From positions 372,001 to 436,000 of the forward strand of contig NZ_AULW01000001.1 of assembly GCF_000422485.1 (NCBI RefSeq): 64,000 nt of DNA, given 5' to 3'. The notes beneath the pieces are model-generated. The model made no database searches. It was not told the origin of the DNA and saw nothing but the letters and a program-made list of their open reading frames with translations. The DNA comes from Paenibacillus pasadenensis DSM 19293 (lineage in GTDB: Bacteria > Bacillota > Bacilli > Paenibacillales > Paenibacillaceae). Shown here in pieces: positions 9,851 to 17,673 of the stretch (positions within the stretch are counted from its first letter, which is position 1; the number at the start of each line of letters is the position of its first letter). A program made the position numbers and the translations under genes.

Positions 9851-11050
9851 TCAAGCCTTCTGGTCGTTGAAATACAGGTCGGCGATGACCTCCGCGAGCG
9901 CGTCCGCCGTCCGGTAGCATTCCTCCAGCGTATTGTCGACGCCGCCGATCTCGATCAGGATGCTCTGGCCCGACAGCGACTGGTTGTACTCGCCGTTGCC
10001 CGATTTGCTCGTCTTGCCGAGGATGCCCCGCGACAGGCCGGGATACTCCTTGTCGAGCCGCTCGTGGATCGACTCGGCGAACGCCATGTTGCGCTCCCAG
10101 TCCGGATTGCCTTTGCCGATGACGAAAAACACCTTGGCGTAATCCTGACCGCCGATCGACTTCGTCGTGATCTTGCGCTTCTGCGAGTCGCGATGGATGT
10201 CGAAGAACAGCTTCAGCTGCCCGTTCTCGCTCATCGCCTGCTGCACCGTCTTCTTGGAGTACTTGTAGCTCAGCTCCCAGCGGTAGCCGGCGACGGCCGT
10301 CGGGTAGTCCGTCGTGTCGTGCAGCGTGCCGATGCCGCGCTTCTCCAGCTGCTCCGCCAGCCGCGAGCCGACCTGGCCGACGTTGATCTTGGCCGACTGC
10401 GGGTCGCTCACGCCGCCGCCGAGCTCCGGCGCGTACGATTCGCGGGCATGCGTATGGTAAATGAACACCAGGTTCTTGCTCGACGCCGTCTCGCCGGCGG
10501 ACGGCTGCTGCTCTCCTCCGCCCTGCGGAGCCGGCTCGACTGCTCCCCCGGGCATCTCCCTGACCGGACCGACGCCCGGCTCGTCCTCTCCGTCCAGCAC
10601 GCCCGGGTCGTGGGCGTCCATATCGTCGGCCTCTTCGCCGGCCGACCCGTCCGCCGGCGCTCCGCCGTCCGGCGAAGGGACCGGGCTCGCCGGCGGCTCC
10701 ATGCCCGGCATGCCGGCGGCCAGCAGGCTGCGCGGATCGGCCGGGTTGACCTCCGTCAGCGTCTCGGCCGCCGCTTGCGCCAGCTCGCGGTCGGAGAAGC
10801 TGCCCTGCGCCGGACTATGGTAGACGGGAATCTCCATTCCCAGCATGTCCGCAAAAAAGGCGGTTGAAACCGTCGACGCCAGCCCTTGCAGCGAGGCCGC
10901 CCCCCGCTGCTCCCGCACCATCGCGAGCGCTCCGATCAGCATGAACGCGACCATCGAGCAAAGGCTGATCGCCACGAACGTCCTCCCTGCGGTGAGCAGC
11001 CGCCTCAGCCGCAGGCTTGCGTCTTCCTTGCCTGTTCCCATCCGAATCAT
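9851..11050 (-). CDS. spoIIP: Stage II sporulation protein P, spore peptidoglycan hydrolase
   Basis: A 399-aa amidase/endopeptidase that drives engulfment of the forespore together with SpoIID and SpoIIM. A transmembrane helix lies at about residues 22-45 (TFVAISLCSMVAFMLIGAL). A Pro/Gly/Glu-rich linker (about 115-190) precedes the catalytic domain, with zinc and active-site motifs FIYHTHARESY, DIHRDS and the C-terminal LIEIGGVDNTLEE. I started the gene at ATG 11050, which has CAGGAGGGG about 8 nt upstream; the in-frame extension of 20 residues lacks a ribosome site. Sporulation sigma-E control is known in Bacillus; I could not confirm a sigma-E promoter here. Confidence 0.95.
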   Translation of the reverse strand: MIRMGTGKEDASLRLRRLLTAGRTFVAISLCSMVAFMLIGALAMVREQRGAASLQGLASTVSTAFFADMLGMEIPVYHSPAQGSFSDRELAQAAAETLTEVNPADPRSLLAAGMPGMEPPASPVPSPDGGAPADGSAGEEADDMDAHDPGVLDGEDEPGVGPVREMPGGAVEPAPQGGGEQQPSAGETASSKNLVFIYHTHARESYAPELGGGVSDPQSAKINVGQVGSRLAEQLEKRGIGTLHDTTDYPTAVAGYRWELSYKYSKKTVQQAMSENGQLKLFFDIHRDSQKRKITTKSIGGQDYAKVFFVIGKGNPDWERNMAFAESIHERLDKEYPGLSRGILGKTSKSGNGEYNQSLSGQSILIEIGGVDNTLEECYRTADALAEVIADLYFNDQKA

Positions 11051-11176
11051 GCTTGTCCCCTCCTGATGCCGATATGGCCTTTCCCTCTTGCGCTCCGCCG
11101 AATCTAGCAACTGCTATCTACTCTATGAACAGGGGGAGGAAGGTAGAACCGCGGACCGGGATCGGACCCGAAAGCG

Positions 11177-11206
11177 CAAAAAAGCCCGCCTCTTAAAGAG
11201 GCGGGC
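11177..11206 (-). terminator. Terminator after the SDR gene
   Basis: An 11-bp perfect stem, GCCCGCCTCTT with AAGAGGCGGGC, is followed on the minus strand by six T residues. It lies 19 bp after the SDR stop codon. Confidence 0.92.
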
Positions 11207-11224
11207 GAAGGCGGGAACGATGTC

Positions 11225-11989
11225 TTACTGGGCGACCATGCCGCCGTCGACCGTATAGAGCGAGGCGGTCACGAACGACGCTTCGTCCGACAGCAGGAAG
11301 TTCATGACGGCCGCCACTTCCTGCGGCTCGCCGTAACGGCCGAGCGGCGTGAGCGACTCGTTGGCCGTCTTGAACGCGTCCGGCGTCCCGGAGTTGGCTT
11401 CGATCTTGCGCATCATGGCCGTGTTGATCGTGCCCGGCAGCACCGCGTTCACGCGGACGCCGCTCGGGGCGGCCTCGTTGGCGGCGACGCGGGTCAGGCC
11501 GATGACGGCATGCTTGGACATGATGTAAGGAGACATGCCCGGCGCGCCCATCAGGCCGGCGAGCGAGGAGGTGTTCAGGATCGCTCCGGACTGCTGGCGC
11601 TTCATGACCGGAAGCACATGCTGCAGGCCGAGGAAGACGCCGCGCACGTTCACCCGGTAGACCAGGTCGAGCGCGTCGACGCTCTGCTCCTCGATCAGCC
11701 CCATCGGGCCCTCTATGCCGGCGTTGTTGGCGAAATAGTCGATCCGTCCGAACTTGTCCAGGGCGGCTTGGACGTAGCCCTTCACCTCGTCCTCGACGGA
11801 GACGTCCGCCGCGACGGCAAGCGAGTTCGTCTCGTTCAGGCCGAGCTCCTCGGCGACGGCGAGCACCGCTTCGCGCTTCAGATCGACGAGCACCAGATTC
11901 ACGCCCCGCTCGGCCATCCGGCGGGCCAGCTCCTTGCCGATGCCTCCGGCTGCTCCGGTAATGATGGCGGTTTTGGCTTCGGTTGTCAT
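11225..11989 (-). CDS. Short-chain dehydrogenase/reductase
   Basis: A 254-aa classical SDR of normal length. The Rossmann motif is TGAAGGIGKELA (residues 11-22), with NNAG (about 88-91), a catalytic Ser in NTSSLAG, and Tyr/Lys in YIMSK. The Asp-Leu pair after beta-strand 2 (VDLKREA) suggests NAD preference. The substrate is unknown. It is divergent from a TetR regulator 271 bp away, and the interval contains three alternating GCTGTC half-sites that could bind that regulator. A GAAGCGCTTC palindrome at 12048-12057 lies just upstream. The simplest reading is a regulator/target pair inserted between spoIIP and gpr. Confidence 0.88.
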   Translation of the reverse strand: MTTEAKTAIITGAAGGIGKELARRMAERGVNLVLVDLKREAVLAVAEELGLNETNSLAVAADVSVEDEVKGYVQAALDKFGRIDYFANNAGIEGPMGLIEEQSVDALDLVYRVNVRGVFLGLQHVLPVMKRQQSGAILNTSSLAGLMGAPGMSPYIMSKHAVIGLTRVAANEAAPSGVRVNAVLPGTINTAMMRKIEANSGTPDAFKTANESLTPLGRYGEPQEVAAVMNFLLSDEASFVTASLYTVDGGMVAQ

Positions 11990-12122
11990 TGTCGATGCAC
12001 TCCTTTATTCTGTATGCTGTCGCTCCCGGACGGCGGCCGCAGCGTTCGGAAGCGCTTCATGATGCTGCTGCCCCTTCAGTGTACGCCCCTCTTCCGAGGG
12101 CCGCAATGAGCAGCGGACCGCT

Positions 12123-12159
12123 CGCTGTCCGGTAGGCGACAGCGGCGGCCGAGCTGTCG
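12123..12159. promoter_or_regulatory. Candidate TetR operator: three alternating GCTGTC half-sites
   Basis: CGCTGTC (12123-12129), GACAGCG (12138-12144) and GCTGTCG (12153-12159) form two overlapping inverted repeats with spacers of 8 bp each. They lie in the SDR/TetR intergenic region. The binding protein is inferred, not shown. Confidence 0.5.
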
Positions 12160-12260
12160 GCCGGAGCGGCGAAATTGGACATTCCAGGCGATAATGTCGC
12201 ATCCGCCGCGAGTGAAAAGAGCGGAAACCCTGCAAACTAACGGAGCAGAAAGGAGCCCGG

Positions 12261-12869
12261 ATGCGAATGGAAGACAGGCTGGACCGAAGATCAAGGAGGA
12301 CGCGGGAAGCGCTGCAGCAAGCCTATGTGCGGCTTCTGCGCGAGAAGAAGGCGTCGGCGGTGACGATCCAGGACATCGCGGAAGCCGCCGACTACAACCG
12401 CGGCACGTTTTACAACCACTACGCCGGCAAGGAGGAGCTGCTGGCGGAGATCCGCAGCGAGTTCCTGCGCCGGTTCTCCGAGCTGCTGCTCGCGCCCTAT
12501 CCGGACCGCAGCGGCGTGGAGGCGGCGGAAATCTACCCGTCGAGCCTGATGCTGTTCGAGCATGTCGAGCGCAGCCGGGAAACCTTCCTCGCGCTGCTCG
12601 GCACGGATGCCGGCCTGCCCGAGGCGATGACCCGCGTGCTGAGAGAGTCGATGCGGCGCGACCTGCGGCTCACGCTCGAAGGCGATCCCGCCGAGGTCGA
12701 TCAGGACTTTATGCTGCACTACCGGGCTTCCGCCACGATCGGGACGCTGCTGTACTGGGCCGAGACCGGGTTCAAGTTCTCGGCCTCCTACATGGCGCGC
12801 CAGCTCATGCTGCAGCTCAACCACCGGCTCGATTATATCGCGTTCAATGAAAAGGCGAGGCCCGAATAA
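12261..12869 (+). CDS. TetR/AcrR family regulator
   Basis: A 202-aa one-component repressor. The N-terminal helix-turn-helix is clear: TREALQQAYVRLLREKKASAVTIQDIAEAADYNRGTFYNHYAGKEEL (quoted in parts: TIQDIAEAADYNRGTFYNHY). The all-alpha C-terminal part is the ligand domain, resembling the TetR_C_33/TfoX-like group often seen in Firmicutes. ATG 12261 follows AAAGGAG by 5 nt. It is divergent from the SDR gene, which is the most likely target. Its 3' end overlaps the terminator stem of gpr on the other strand. Confidence 0.88.
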   Translation: MRMEDRLDRRSRRTREALQQAYVRLLREKKASAVTIQDIAEAADYNRGTFYNHYAGKEELLAEIRSEFLRRFSELLLAPYPDRSGVEAAEIYPSSLMLFEHVERSRETFLALLGTDAGLPEAMTRVLRESMRRDLRLTLEGDPAEVDQDFMLHYRASATIGTLLYWAETGFKFSASYMARQLMLQLNHRLDYIAFNEKARPE

Positions 12870-12878
12870 GCCTCGCCT
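12849..12878 (-). terminator. Terminator of gpr overlapping the TetR 3' end
   Basis: The stem AGGCGAGGC (12853-12861) pairs with GCCTCGCCT (12870-12878), followed by TTTT on the minus strand. The hairpin includes the last codons of the convergent TetR gene. Confidence 0.8.
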
Positions 12879-12889
12879 GACGCCGTGGG

Positions 12890-13894
12890 TCAATGCGTAT
12901 AGGCCGCCACGTTGGAGCTGTCGACCGCCTCGTGCAGGGCAGCGTTCAGGCCGCTCGCGATGACGTTGGCGATATCCTCGATGAACTGGTCGATCTCCTT
13001 GGGCGTCACGAGCAGGTCATGCTTGAGCGGGGAGAGCACCTCCTTGACGAGCGCGAGCCGCTCCTGCTCGGCGAGCTGGTCGACGAGGCCCATGATCTGG
13101 CTCGTATCGCCCTGCTCCTTGCGAAAATGCTCCTTCATCATGTCGATGGCGCTGTTGACGAGCGTGGACGCGTACACGACCGTCGGAACGCCGATCGCCA
13201 CGACGGGCACGCCGAGAATGTCCTTCGTTAGTCCCTTGCGCTTGTTGCCGATGCCGGAGCCGGGGTGGATGCCCGTGTCGGCGATCTGGATCGTCGTGTT
13301 CACCCGCTCGAGCGAGCGCGAGGCGAGCGCGTCGATGGCGATGATGACGTCCGGCTTCGTCTTTTCAATGATGCCCTGCACGATCTCGCTCGACTCGATG
13401 CCGGTGATGCCGAGCACTCCCGGCGCTACCGCGCTGACGGCGCGGTAGCCCGGCGCGACCTGATCGGGCATCAGCTCGAAAAACTGCCGCGTCACCATCG
13501 TGTTCTCGACGACGAGCGGGCCGAGCGCATCCGGCGTCACATTCCAGTTGCCGAGCCCGACGATGAGCACGCTGGCGTTCGCCGGCACCGCGAGCTGCTG
13601 CAGGAAGCGCTCGAACTCCTGCGCGAAGCGCGTCGCCACCTTGTCGCCGAGCTCCGAGTCATGCGTGCGCAGCTCCGGCACCTCGAACGTGACGTATTTG
13701 CCGATCACTTTGCCGATCGCCTGCGAGCCCGCCTCGTTCTGCACCTCCAGGCGCGTGACCTTGATGCCGTCCGCTTCCGCCGTCTCCATCAGCACGCCGG
13801 GAACCGGGCTTCCCGCTTCCTCGGCCATTTCCTTCGCTTCCAGTGCCAGATCCGTATGGACGGCATATTGGCTCAAATCGACATCATGGGTCAT
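12890..13894 (-). CDS. gpr: Germination protease GPR
   Basis: A 334-aa A25-family protease that degrades small acid-soluble proteins at germination. It is made as a zymogen (P46) and self-processes. The N-terminal propeptide region and [21 protein letters not shown] match the family, as do [54 protein letters not shown] and [17 protein letters not shown]. It is slightly shorter than the Bacillus subtilis protein (about 370 aa). It is transcribed opposite to rpsT, as in Bacillus. Sigma-F/G control is expected, but I could not place a convincing promoter. Confidence 0.97.
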   Translation of the reverse strand: MTHDVDLSQYAVHTDLALEAKEMAEEAGSPVPGVLMETAEADGIKVTRLEVQNEAGSQAIGKVIGKYVTFEVPELRTHDSELGDKVATRFAQEFERFLQQLAVPANASVLIVGLGNWNVTPDALGPLVVENTMVTRQFFELMPDQVAPGYRAVSAVAPGVLGITGIESSEIVQGIIEKTKPDVIIAIDALASRSLERVNTTIQIADTGIHPGSGIGNKRKGLTKDILGVPVVAIGVPTVVYASTLVNSAIDMMKEHFRKEQGDTSQIMGLVDQLAEQERLALVKEVLSPLKHDLLVTPKEIDQFIEDIANVIASGLNAALHEAVDSSNVAAYTH

Positions 13895-13983
13895 GCGAAC
13901 AGCTCCTCTGCCCGTTTTGTCCCTAGTGTGCGAAGCGGCCTCCGATCTTATGCGGAAGCGGTTCCCTCATCCTTCCTATATGG

Positions 13984-14012
13984 TTGCAATTTGGGCAGGC
14001 CCATGATAAGAT
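13984..14012 (+). promoter_or_regulatory. Sigma-A promoter of rpsT
   Basis: TTGCAA (13984-13989), a 17-bp spacer and TAAGAT (14007-14012) precede rpsT. The 5' leader of about 50 nt can form a small GGGG/CCCC hairpin just before the ribosome site, which may matter for autoregulation. Confidence 0.75.
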
Positions 14013-14068
14013 ACTTTAAGTTGTGTTGCAGTACGGGGCCTGTACCCCTTGTAGGAGGTGAATCACAA

Positions 14069-14341
14069 GTGCCAAACATTAAATCCGCCATCAAACGCGT
14101 GAAAACGAGCGAGAAACGCCGCGCTCTGAACGCTTCCCAAAAATCCGCGCTTCGCACGGCTGTCAAGTCGGCTGATGTCGCTATCGCCGGTACCGATGCA
14201 GAAGCAGCGAAGGCTGCCCTGATCGTGGCTTCCAAGAAGCTGGACAAAGCCGTTACCAAAGGCCTGATCCATAAAAATGCCGCAGCCCGTAAAAAATCCC
14301 GCCTGGCCAAGAAGCTGAACGCCCTTACGGCTCAAGCTTAA
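14069..14341 (+). CDS. rpsT: 30S ribosomal protein S20
   Basis: The basic 90-aa protein S20 binds 16S rRNA in the body of the 30S subunit. [18 protein letters not shown] at the start and [17 protein letters not shown] at the end are diagnostic. Translation starts at GTG 14069, preceded by an ideal TAGGAGGTG. No ATG is available in frame near the correct N-terminus, and the mature sequence begins exactly as expected. It is monocistronic, with a strong promoter and terminator, and lies between divergent gpr and convergent holA as in Bacillus subtilis. Confidence 0.98.
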   Translation: MPNIKSAIKRVKTSEKRRALNASQKSALRTAVKSADVAIAGTDAEAAKAALIVASKKLDKAVTKGLIHKNAAARKKSRLAKKLNALTAQA

Positions 14342-14356
14342 TTCTCGCCAATGCGG

Positions 14357-14390
14357 AAAGCCCCGCTCCTCCCGGAGCGGGGCTTTTTTT
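14357..14390 (+). terminator. Terminator of rpsT
   Basis: The stem AAAGCCCCGCTCC with GGAGCGGGGCTTT has a 4-nt loop and runs into seven T residues. It is 16 bp after the rpsT stop. Confidence 0.97.
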
Positions 14391-14431
14391 GATGCCTTCC
14401 CAGGCAAGCCGCCGGCGGCCGGCTTGCGCGC

Positions 14432-15478
14432 TCAAGGCTGCGGCATGGCGGCCGGCTGCGCTCCCATCGACAGGAAAAACAGCTGCAGGCCGAGCTCTTT
14501 GTCCACCTGGCCGGTCTTCATCCGATAGTCCAGCTCCGCAAGCGCGGCCAGATGCCGGCCGAGCACGGCCGTGTCGTAGCGGCGCGCCTTTTCGGCCGCA
14601 AGCTTGACGGCATACGGATGCAGCCCGAGCTGCCCGGCCATCTGCTGCGGCGAGTAGCGGTGGCGCTCCAGCTCCTTGATCTGCAGCATGATGCGCAGTT
14701 GGCGGGCGACGAGCGCCGCGATGCGGATCGGCTCCTCCTTGCGCAGCAGCAGCTCGCGGTATAGCGCGAGCGTGCGGTCCATGCGCCGCTCCAGCGCCGC
14801 GTCGACGAGCGCGAACGCATCCTCCTCGACCGTCGCCGCCGTCAAGCGGGCGACGTCGTCCTTGGTCACGGCGCCGCCCTCGCCCGCGTACAGGCAGAGC
14901 TTGTCGACCTCCTGCGCGAGCGCCTGCATGCCGGTGCCGAGCCGCGCGACGAGCAGCTGCGCCGCTTCCTCGTCGAGCGAGCGCTTCTGATCGGCCGCGC
15001 GCCGGACCGCCCAGGACGCCAGCTCTCCCTCGCTCAGCTCGGGAAAAGCGACGATCAGGTTGCGCTCCTTGAGCAGCTTCACGATCTTGCGGCGCTCGTC
15101 GAGCTTGTCCGCCTGCACGAGGAACAGGATGACGCTCGTCTCGGACGGTTGCTCCATATAGCTCAGGAACCGCTCGGCCTTATGCTCGAGCTTGCCGTTT
15201 TCCTTGGCGGCCGCGCACAGCACCGCTCCGTCGCGCACGACGATCAGCTTGCGCGGCACGAAAAAGGGCGGCGTCTGCGCCTCCGCCACGATTTCCTCCA
15301 GCGACGTCTCCGCCGTATCGAAGCGGACCATGCCGAGCTCCCTTTCGTCCGGCGCCAGCAGCTTGTCCGCGAGCATGGAGGCGAACTGCCCCATGCGGTA
15401 CCGGTCCTTGCCGAACGCCGCGTAGACCGGCGCGATCCGGCCCGCTTTGATGTCTTTCCCTATGTCCTTCGCATGCAT
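14432..15478 (-). CDS. holA: DNA polymerase III subunit delta
   Basis: The clamp-loader delta subunit opens the beta sliding clamp during replication. The 348-aa protein has the family's N-terminal pattern (PVYAAFGKDRYRMGQFASML), the central region with PFFVPRKLIVVRD, and the C-terminal collar domain (LLRKEEPIRIAALVARQLRIMLQIKEL; GLHPYAVKLAAEKARRY). It corresponds to yqeN of Bacillus subtilis and lies convergent to rpsT as there. The upstream neighbour is not comEC but a sigma/anti-sigma pair, so synteny ends here. Confidence 0.95.
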   Translation of the reverse strand: MHAKDIGKDIKAGRIAPVYAAFGKDRYRMGQFASMLADKLLAPDERELGMVRFDTAETSLEEIVAEAQTPPFFVPRKLIVVRDGAVLCAAAKENGKLEHKAERFLSYMEQPSETSVILFLVQADKLDERRKIVKLLKERNLIVAFPELSEGELASWAVRRAADQKRSLDEEAAQLLVARLGTGMQALAQEVDKLCLYAGEGGAVTKDDVARLTAATVEEDAFALVDAALERRMDRTLALYRELLLRKEEPIRIAALVARQLRIMLQIKELERHRYSPQQMAGQLGLHPYAVKLAAEKARRYDTAVLGRHLAALAELDYRMKTGQVDKELGLQLFFLSMGAQPAAMPQP

Positions 15479-15546
15479 GCCGTCCCCTCCTAGCCTGTCG
15501 TCCCATCATAGGACAGATCGCGTCGACCGGCAAGCTGCCGCATGAC

Positions 15547-15584
15547 AAAAGGCGCTGCCTGCATGTCGCAGGGCAGCGCCTTTT
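15547..15584 (-). terminator. Terminator after the anti-sigma gene
   Basis: A 13-bp stem, AAAAGGCGCTGCC with GGCAGCGCCTTTT, has an 11-12-nt loop and T runs in both directions. It lies about 155 bp beyond the anti-sigma stop. The 155 bp between stop and stem shows no other feature. Confidence 0.8.
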
Positions 15585-15739
15585 GGAGCACGATCGGACC
15601 ATCTATATAAACATCGATCCAAAGGCTCCCAGGCGCCTCGGCCGATGGTCATACGATGTCAGGGGCTGCGTCCTCCCCGCTGACGGGCTGATGAAGCATC
15701 ATACGCGGATGCCCCCGATTCGGTGCTTGGCCCGCCCGC

Positions 15740-16819
15740 CTATTCTACGAGCGCGCCGTTTTCGGCGTCGATCCGGTACGGCTTGGCGGTGCCGTCCGTC
15801 GCAGTGACGGTGACGCTCAGGTAGCGGCTGTCGTCGCTCCAGACCGGATGGGACACGACGCCCTCGAACGTATGGTCGAACACCTTGCCTCCGGCGGCAT
15901 TCTGGATGACGATCCAGCCCTGGCTGATCGAATAGCTGTACGCCCGATCCGGAGAATACGTCACCTCCGGCACGGCCGCGAAGCCCATGTCGGCGCTGCC
16001 CATGATGTCCGAGACGACGCCCGGCGAAGGACCGGCGAAGTTCATGATGCCTTGCGGCGTCTTGGCGAACTCGCGCGCGGCGCCGCCGCCAGGCGACGGA
16101 TAGACCGTCGAGCCCTGGCCTCCGCCTGCGGAGACGGACGGCGATTCCGGTCCTTGCGTCCGCTGGTTCTGTTCCATGCGGGGCGCCACCGACCGTGTTT
16201 CGCTGTCGGGAGGCGTCGTCGAGGTCGGCACCGTCTGGCCGTCCACGATCTGCTGCTTGGGCTCGGCCCCCGCCTCGCTCCCTCCCGAGGCCGCCCCCTC
16301 CGTCCGGTCGGCGCTGGCCGGAGCGGATTCCTCGCTGGCACTCATCATGCTCGCCGCTTCCCCGCCCGTATCGGCCACGGTGTTCGAATGGCCGAGCGGA
16401 GAGTCCGGTCCGGAGCCCCACGGAGCGAGGATGAGAATGATCGCCGCGGCGGCTGCGGCCGCCGCGGAGCCCGTCCAGATGCGGGCGCGCCGGGAGAAGC
16501 GGCCTGCTGCCGGCCGACGGGCAGGCTGTCCGCCGCTTGCGCCCGTCTCCGCCGTCTCCGCTGCTTGGAGCGCGAACGCCTTGGCTTCGCGATGCGCGTC
16601 GATTTCGTCGAGCTGCGGCAGGATCGAGTCGACCAGGCTGAAAGGCGGGGTTACTTTGGGAAGCTCCCCGAGCTCTCCCGACAGCCGTTGCAGCCGCTCG
16701 AACAGCTCCTGGTCGTCCGGGCAACGCCGGAGATGCTCCATCAGCTCCTGGCGTTCCAGCTCGTCAAGATCTCCGTCCAGATATCGGTTCATGTATTCTA
16801 CCACCTCTTGACAAGTCAT
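15740..16819 (-). CDS. Membrane anti-sigma factor with degenerate zinc-binding domain
   Basis: A 359-aa regulator of the adjacent ECF sigma factor. An N-terminal anti-sigma domain (residues 1-60) begins MTCQEVVEYMNRYLDGDLDEL. It contains His and Cys in EHLRRCPDDQEL, where the usual HxxxCxxC has lost its second Cys (Asp instead). One transmembrane helix lies at about 110-130 (IWTGSAAAAAAAAIILILAP). The extracytoplasmic part (about 130-359) is Ser/Ala/Gly/Glu-rich, then has a globular C-terminal region with YSYSISQGWIVIQNAAGGKVF. Its ATG overlaps the sigma gene stop by 4 nt, so the two are translationally coupled. Regulated proteolysis is typical of the family; no protease gene is near. Confidence 0.88.
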   Translation of the reverse strand: MTCQEVVEYMNRYLDGDLDELERQELMEHLRRCPDDQELFERLQRLSGELGELPKVTPPFSLVDSILPQLDEIDAHREAKAFALQAAETAETGASGGQPARRPAAGRFSRRARIWTGSAAAAAAAAIILILAPWGSGPDSPLGHSNTVADTGGEAASMMSASEESAPASADRTEGAASGGSEAGAEPKQQIVDGQTVPTSTTPPDSETRSVAPRMEQNQRTQGPESPSVSAGGGQGSTVYPSPGGGAAREFAKTPQGIMNFAGPSPGVVSDIMGSADMGFAAVPEVTYSPDRAYSYSISQGWIVIQNAAGGKVFDHTFEGVVSHPVWSDDSRYLSVTVTATDGTAKPYRIDAENGALVE

Positions 16820-17364
16820 CCTCGGACACCACCTTTCTGATAGTCATGGAGCAGAGTCTGCAGCTGCTGGCGGGCCCGGAACAAGTAAGACTTCACCGTG
16901 TTGAGCGGAAGGTCGAGCGAGTCCGCGATCTCGTTGTAGGAAAAGTCCTGCAGGTACCGAAGCACGACAACCGCCCTGTGGTGATCCGGCAGCTTGTCGA
17001 TCGCCTCTCGAATATCTTTGGCCGCGTAAGCGGACAGCACTTCCTCCTCCACGTCCTGCTTCTCCCGGAACACCATGTCATGTTCCTCGATGGAGACGAC
17101 GGGCTTCGTGCGGCGGAATTTATCGATGCATATATTCGTGACGATCCGCTGGATCCAGGTTTTGAACTGCGCTTTCTCTTCGTAGGAGTTGATCTTGGTG
17201 TAGATGCGAATCAACGCCTCCTGCGAAGCGTCCAGCGCGTCCTGCTCGTTGCCCAGAATGTAATAGGCGGTCCGGTAAACGTGGTTCTCTATGTCGCGCA
17301 ATAGGGACACGAGAGCGTCGCGATCGCCCTGTTGAGCGGCTCGTATGAGGCCAGGCTCTACCAC
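16816..17364 (-). CDS. ECF-type sigma-70 factor (SigW-like)
   Basis: A 182-aa extracytoplasmic-function sigma factor. Region 2 is GNEQDALDASQEALIRIYTKI with the -10-recognition helix FKTWIQRIVTNICIDKFRR. Region 4 is LPDHHRAVVVLRYLQDFSYNEIADSLDLPLNTVKSYLFRARQQL (key part YNEIADSLDLPLNTVKSYLF). It resembles SigW/RpoE-type factors. It overlaps the anti-sigma gene by 4 nt. The AT-rich upstream region (17420-17480) may hold its promoter, but I see neither a clear ECF-type AAC/CGT pair nor a sound sigma-A site. Regulon and signal are unknown; cell-envelope stress is the usual role. Confidence 0.92.
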   Translation of the reverse strand: MVEPGLIRAAQQGDRDALVSLLRDIENHVYRTAYYILGNEQDALDASQEALIRIYTKINSYEEKAQFKTWIQRIVTNICIDKFRRTKPVVSIEEHDMVFREKQDVEEEVLSAYAAKDIREAIDKLPDHHRAVVVLRYLQDFSYNEIADSLDLPLNTVKSYLFRARQQLQTLLHDYQKGGVRG

Positions 17365-17525
17365 GAAGGTTCCCCCTCTCTTGCACCGTCAATGACGCAG
17401 CCGGGCTGCTCAAGGTTGCGGCGCATTCAAAATAAATATAAAAAAGTGAGTAATGGAAAAAATTTTCACAAGGAAGCGGGACGAGAGAATATTTCCCCGC
17501 CCCGAGAGCACTCCCCTACCTTAGC

Positions 17526-17558
17526 AAAAAAAGCTCCCGGCGTATAGACGCCGGGAGC
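17526..17558 (-). terminator. Terminator of the SBP-kinase-regulator operon
   Basis: An 11-bp stem, GCTCCCGGCGT with ACGCCGGGAGC, loop ATAG, is followed on the minus strand by seven T residues. It lies 116 bp beyond the response-regulator stop. Confidence 0.92.
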
Positions 17559-17673
17559 GGGAGAAACTGGAGACCGTGCCGAACGGGCCGCCGGACGGGC
17601 CCGCCGGACGACGCTGGCTTGACTGCGGCAAGAGGCGGCAAGCGATGCCCCGGAGCGGGGCTGCGAACGCGCC

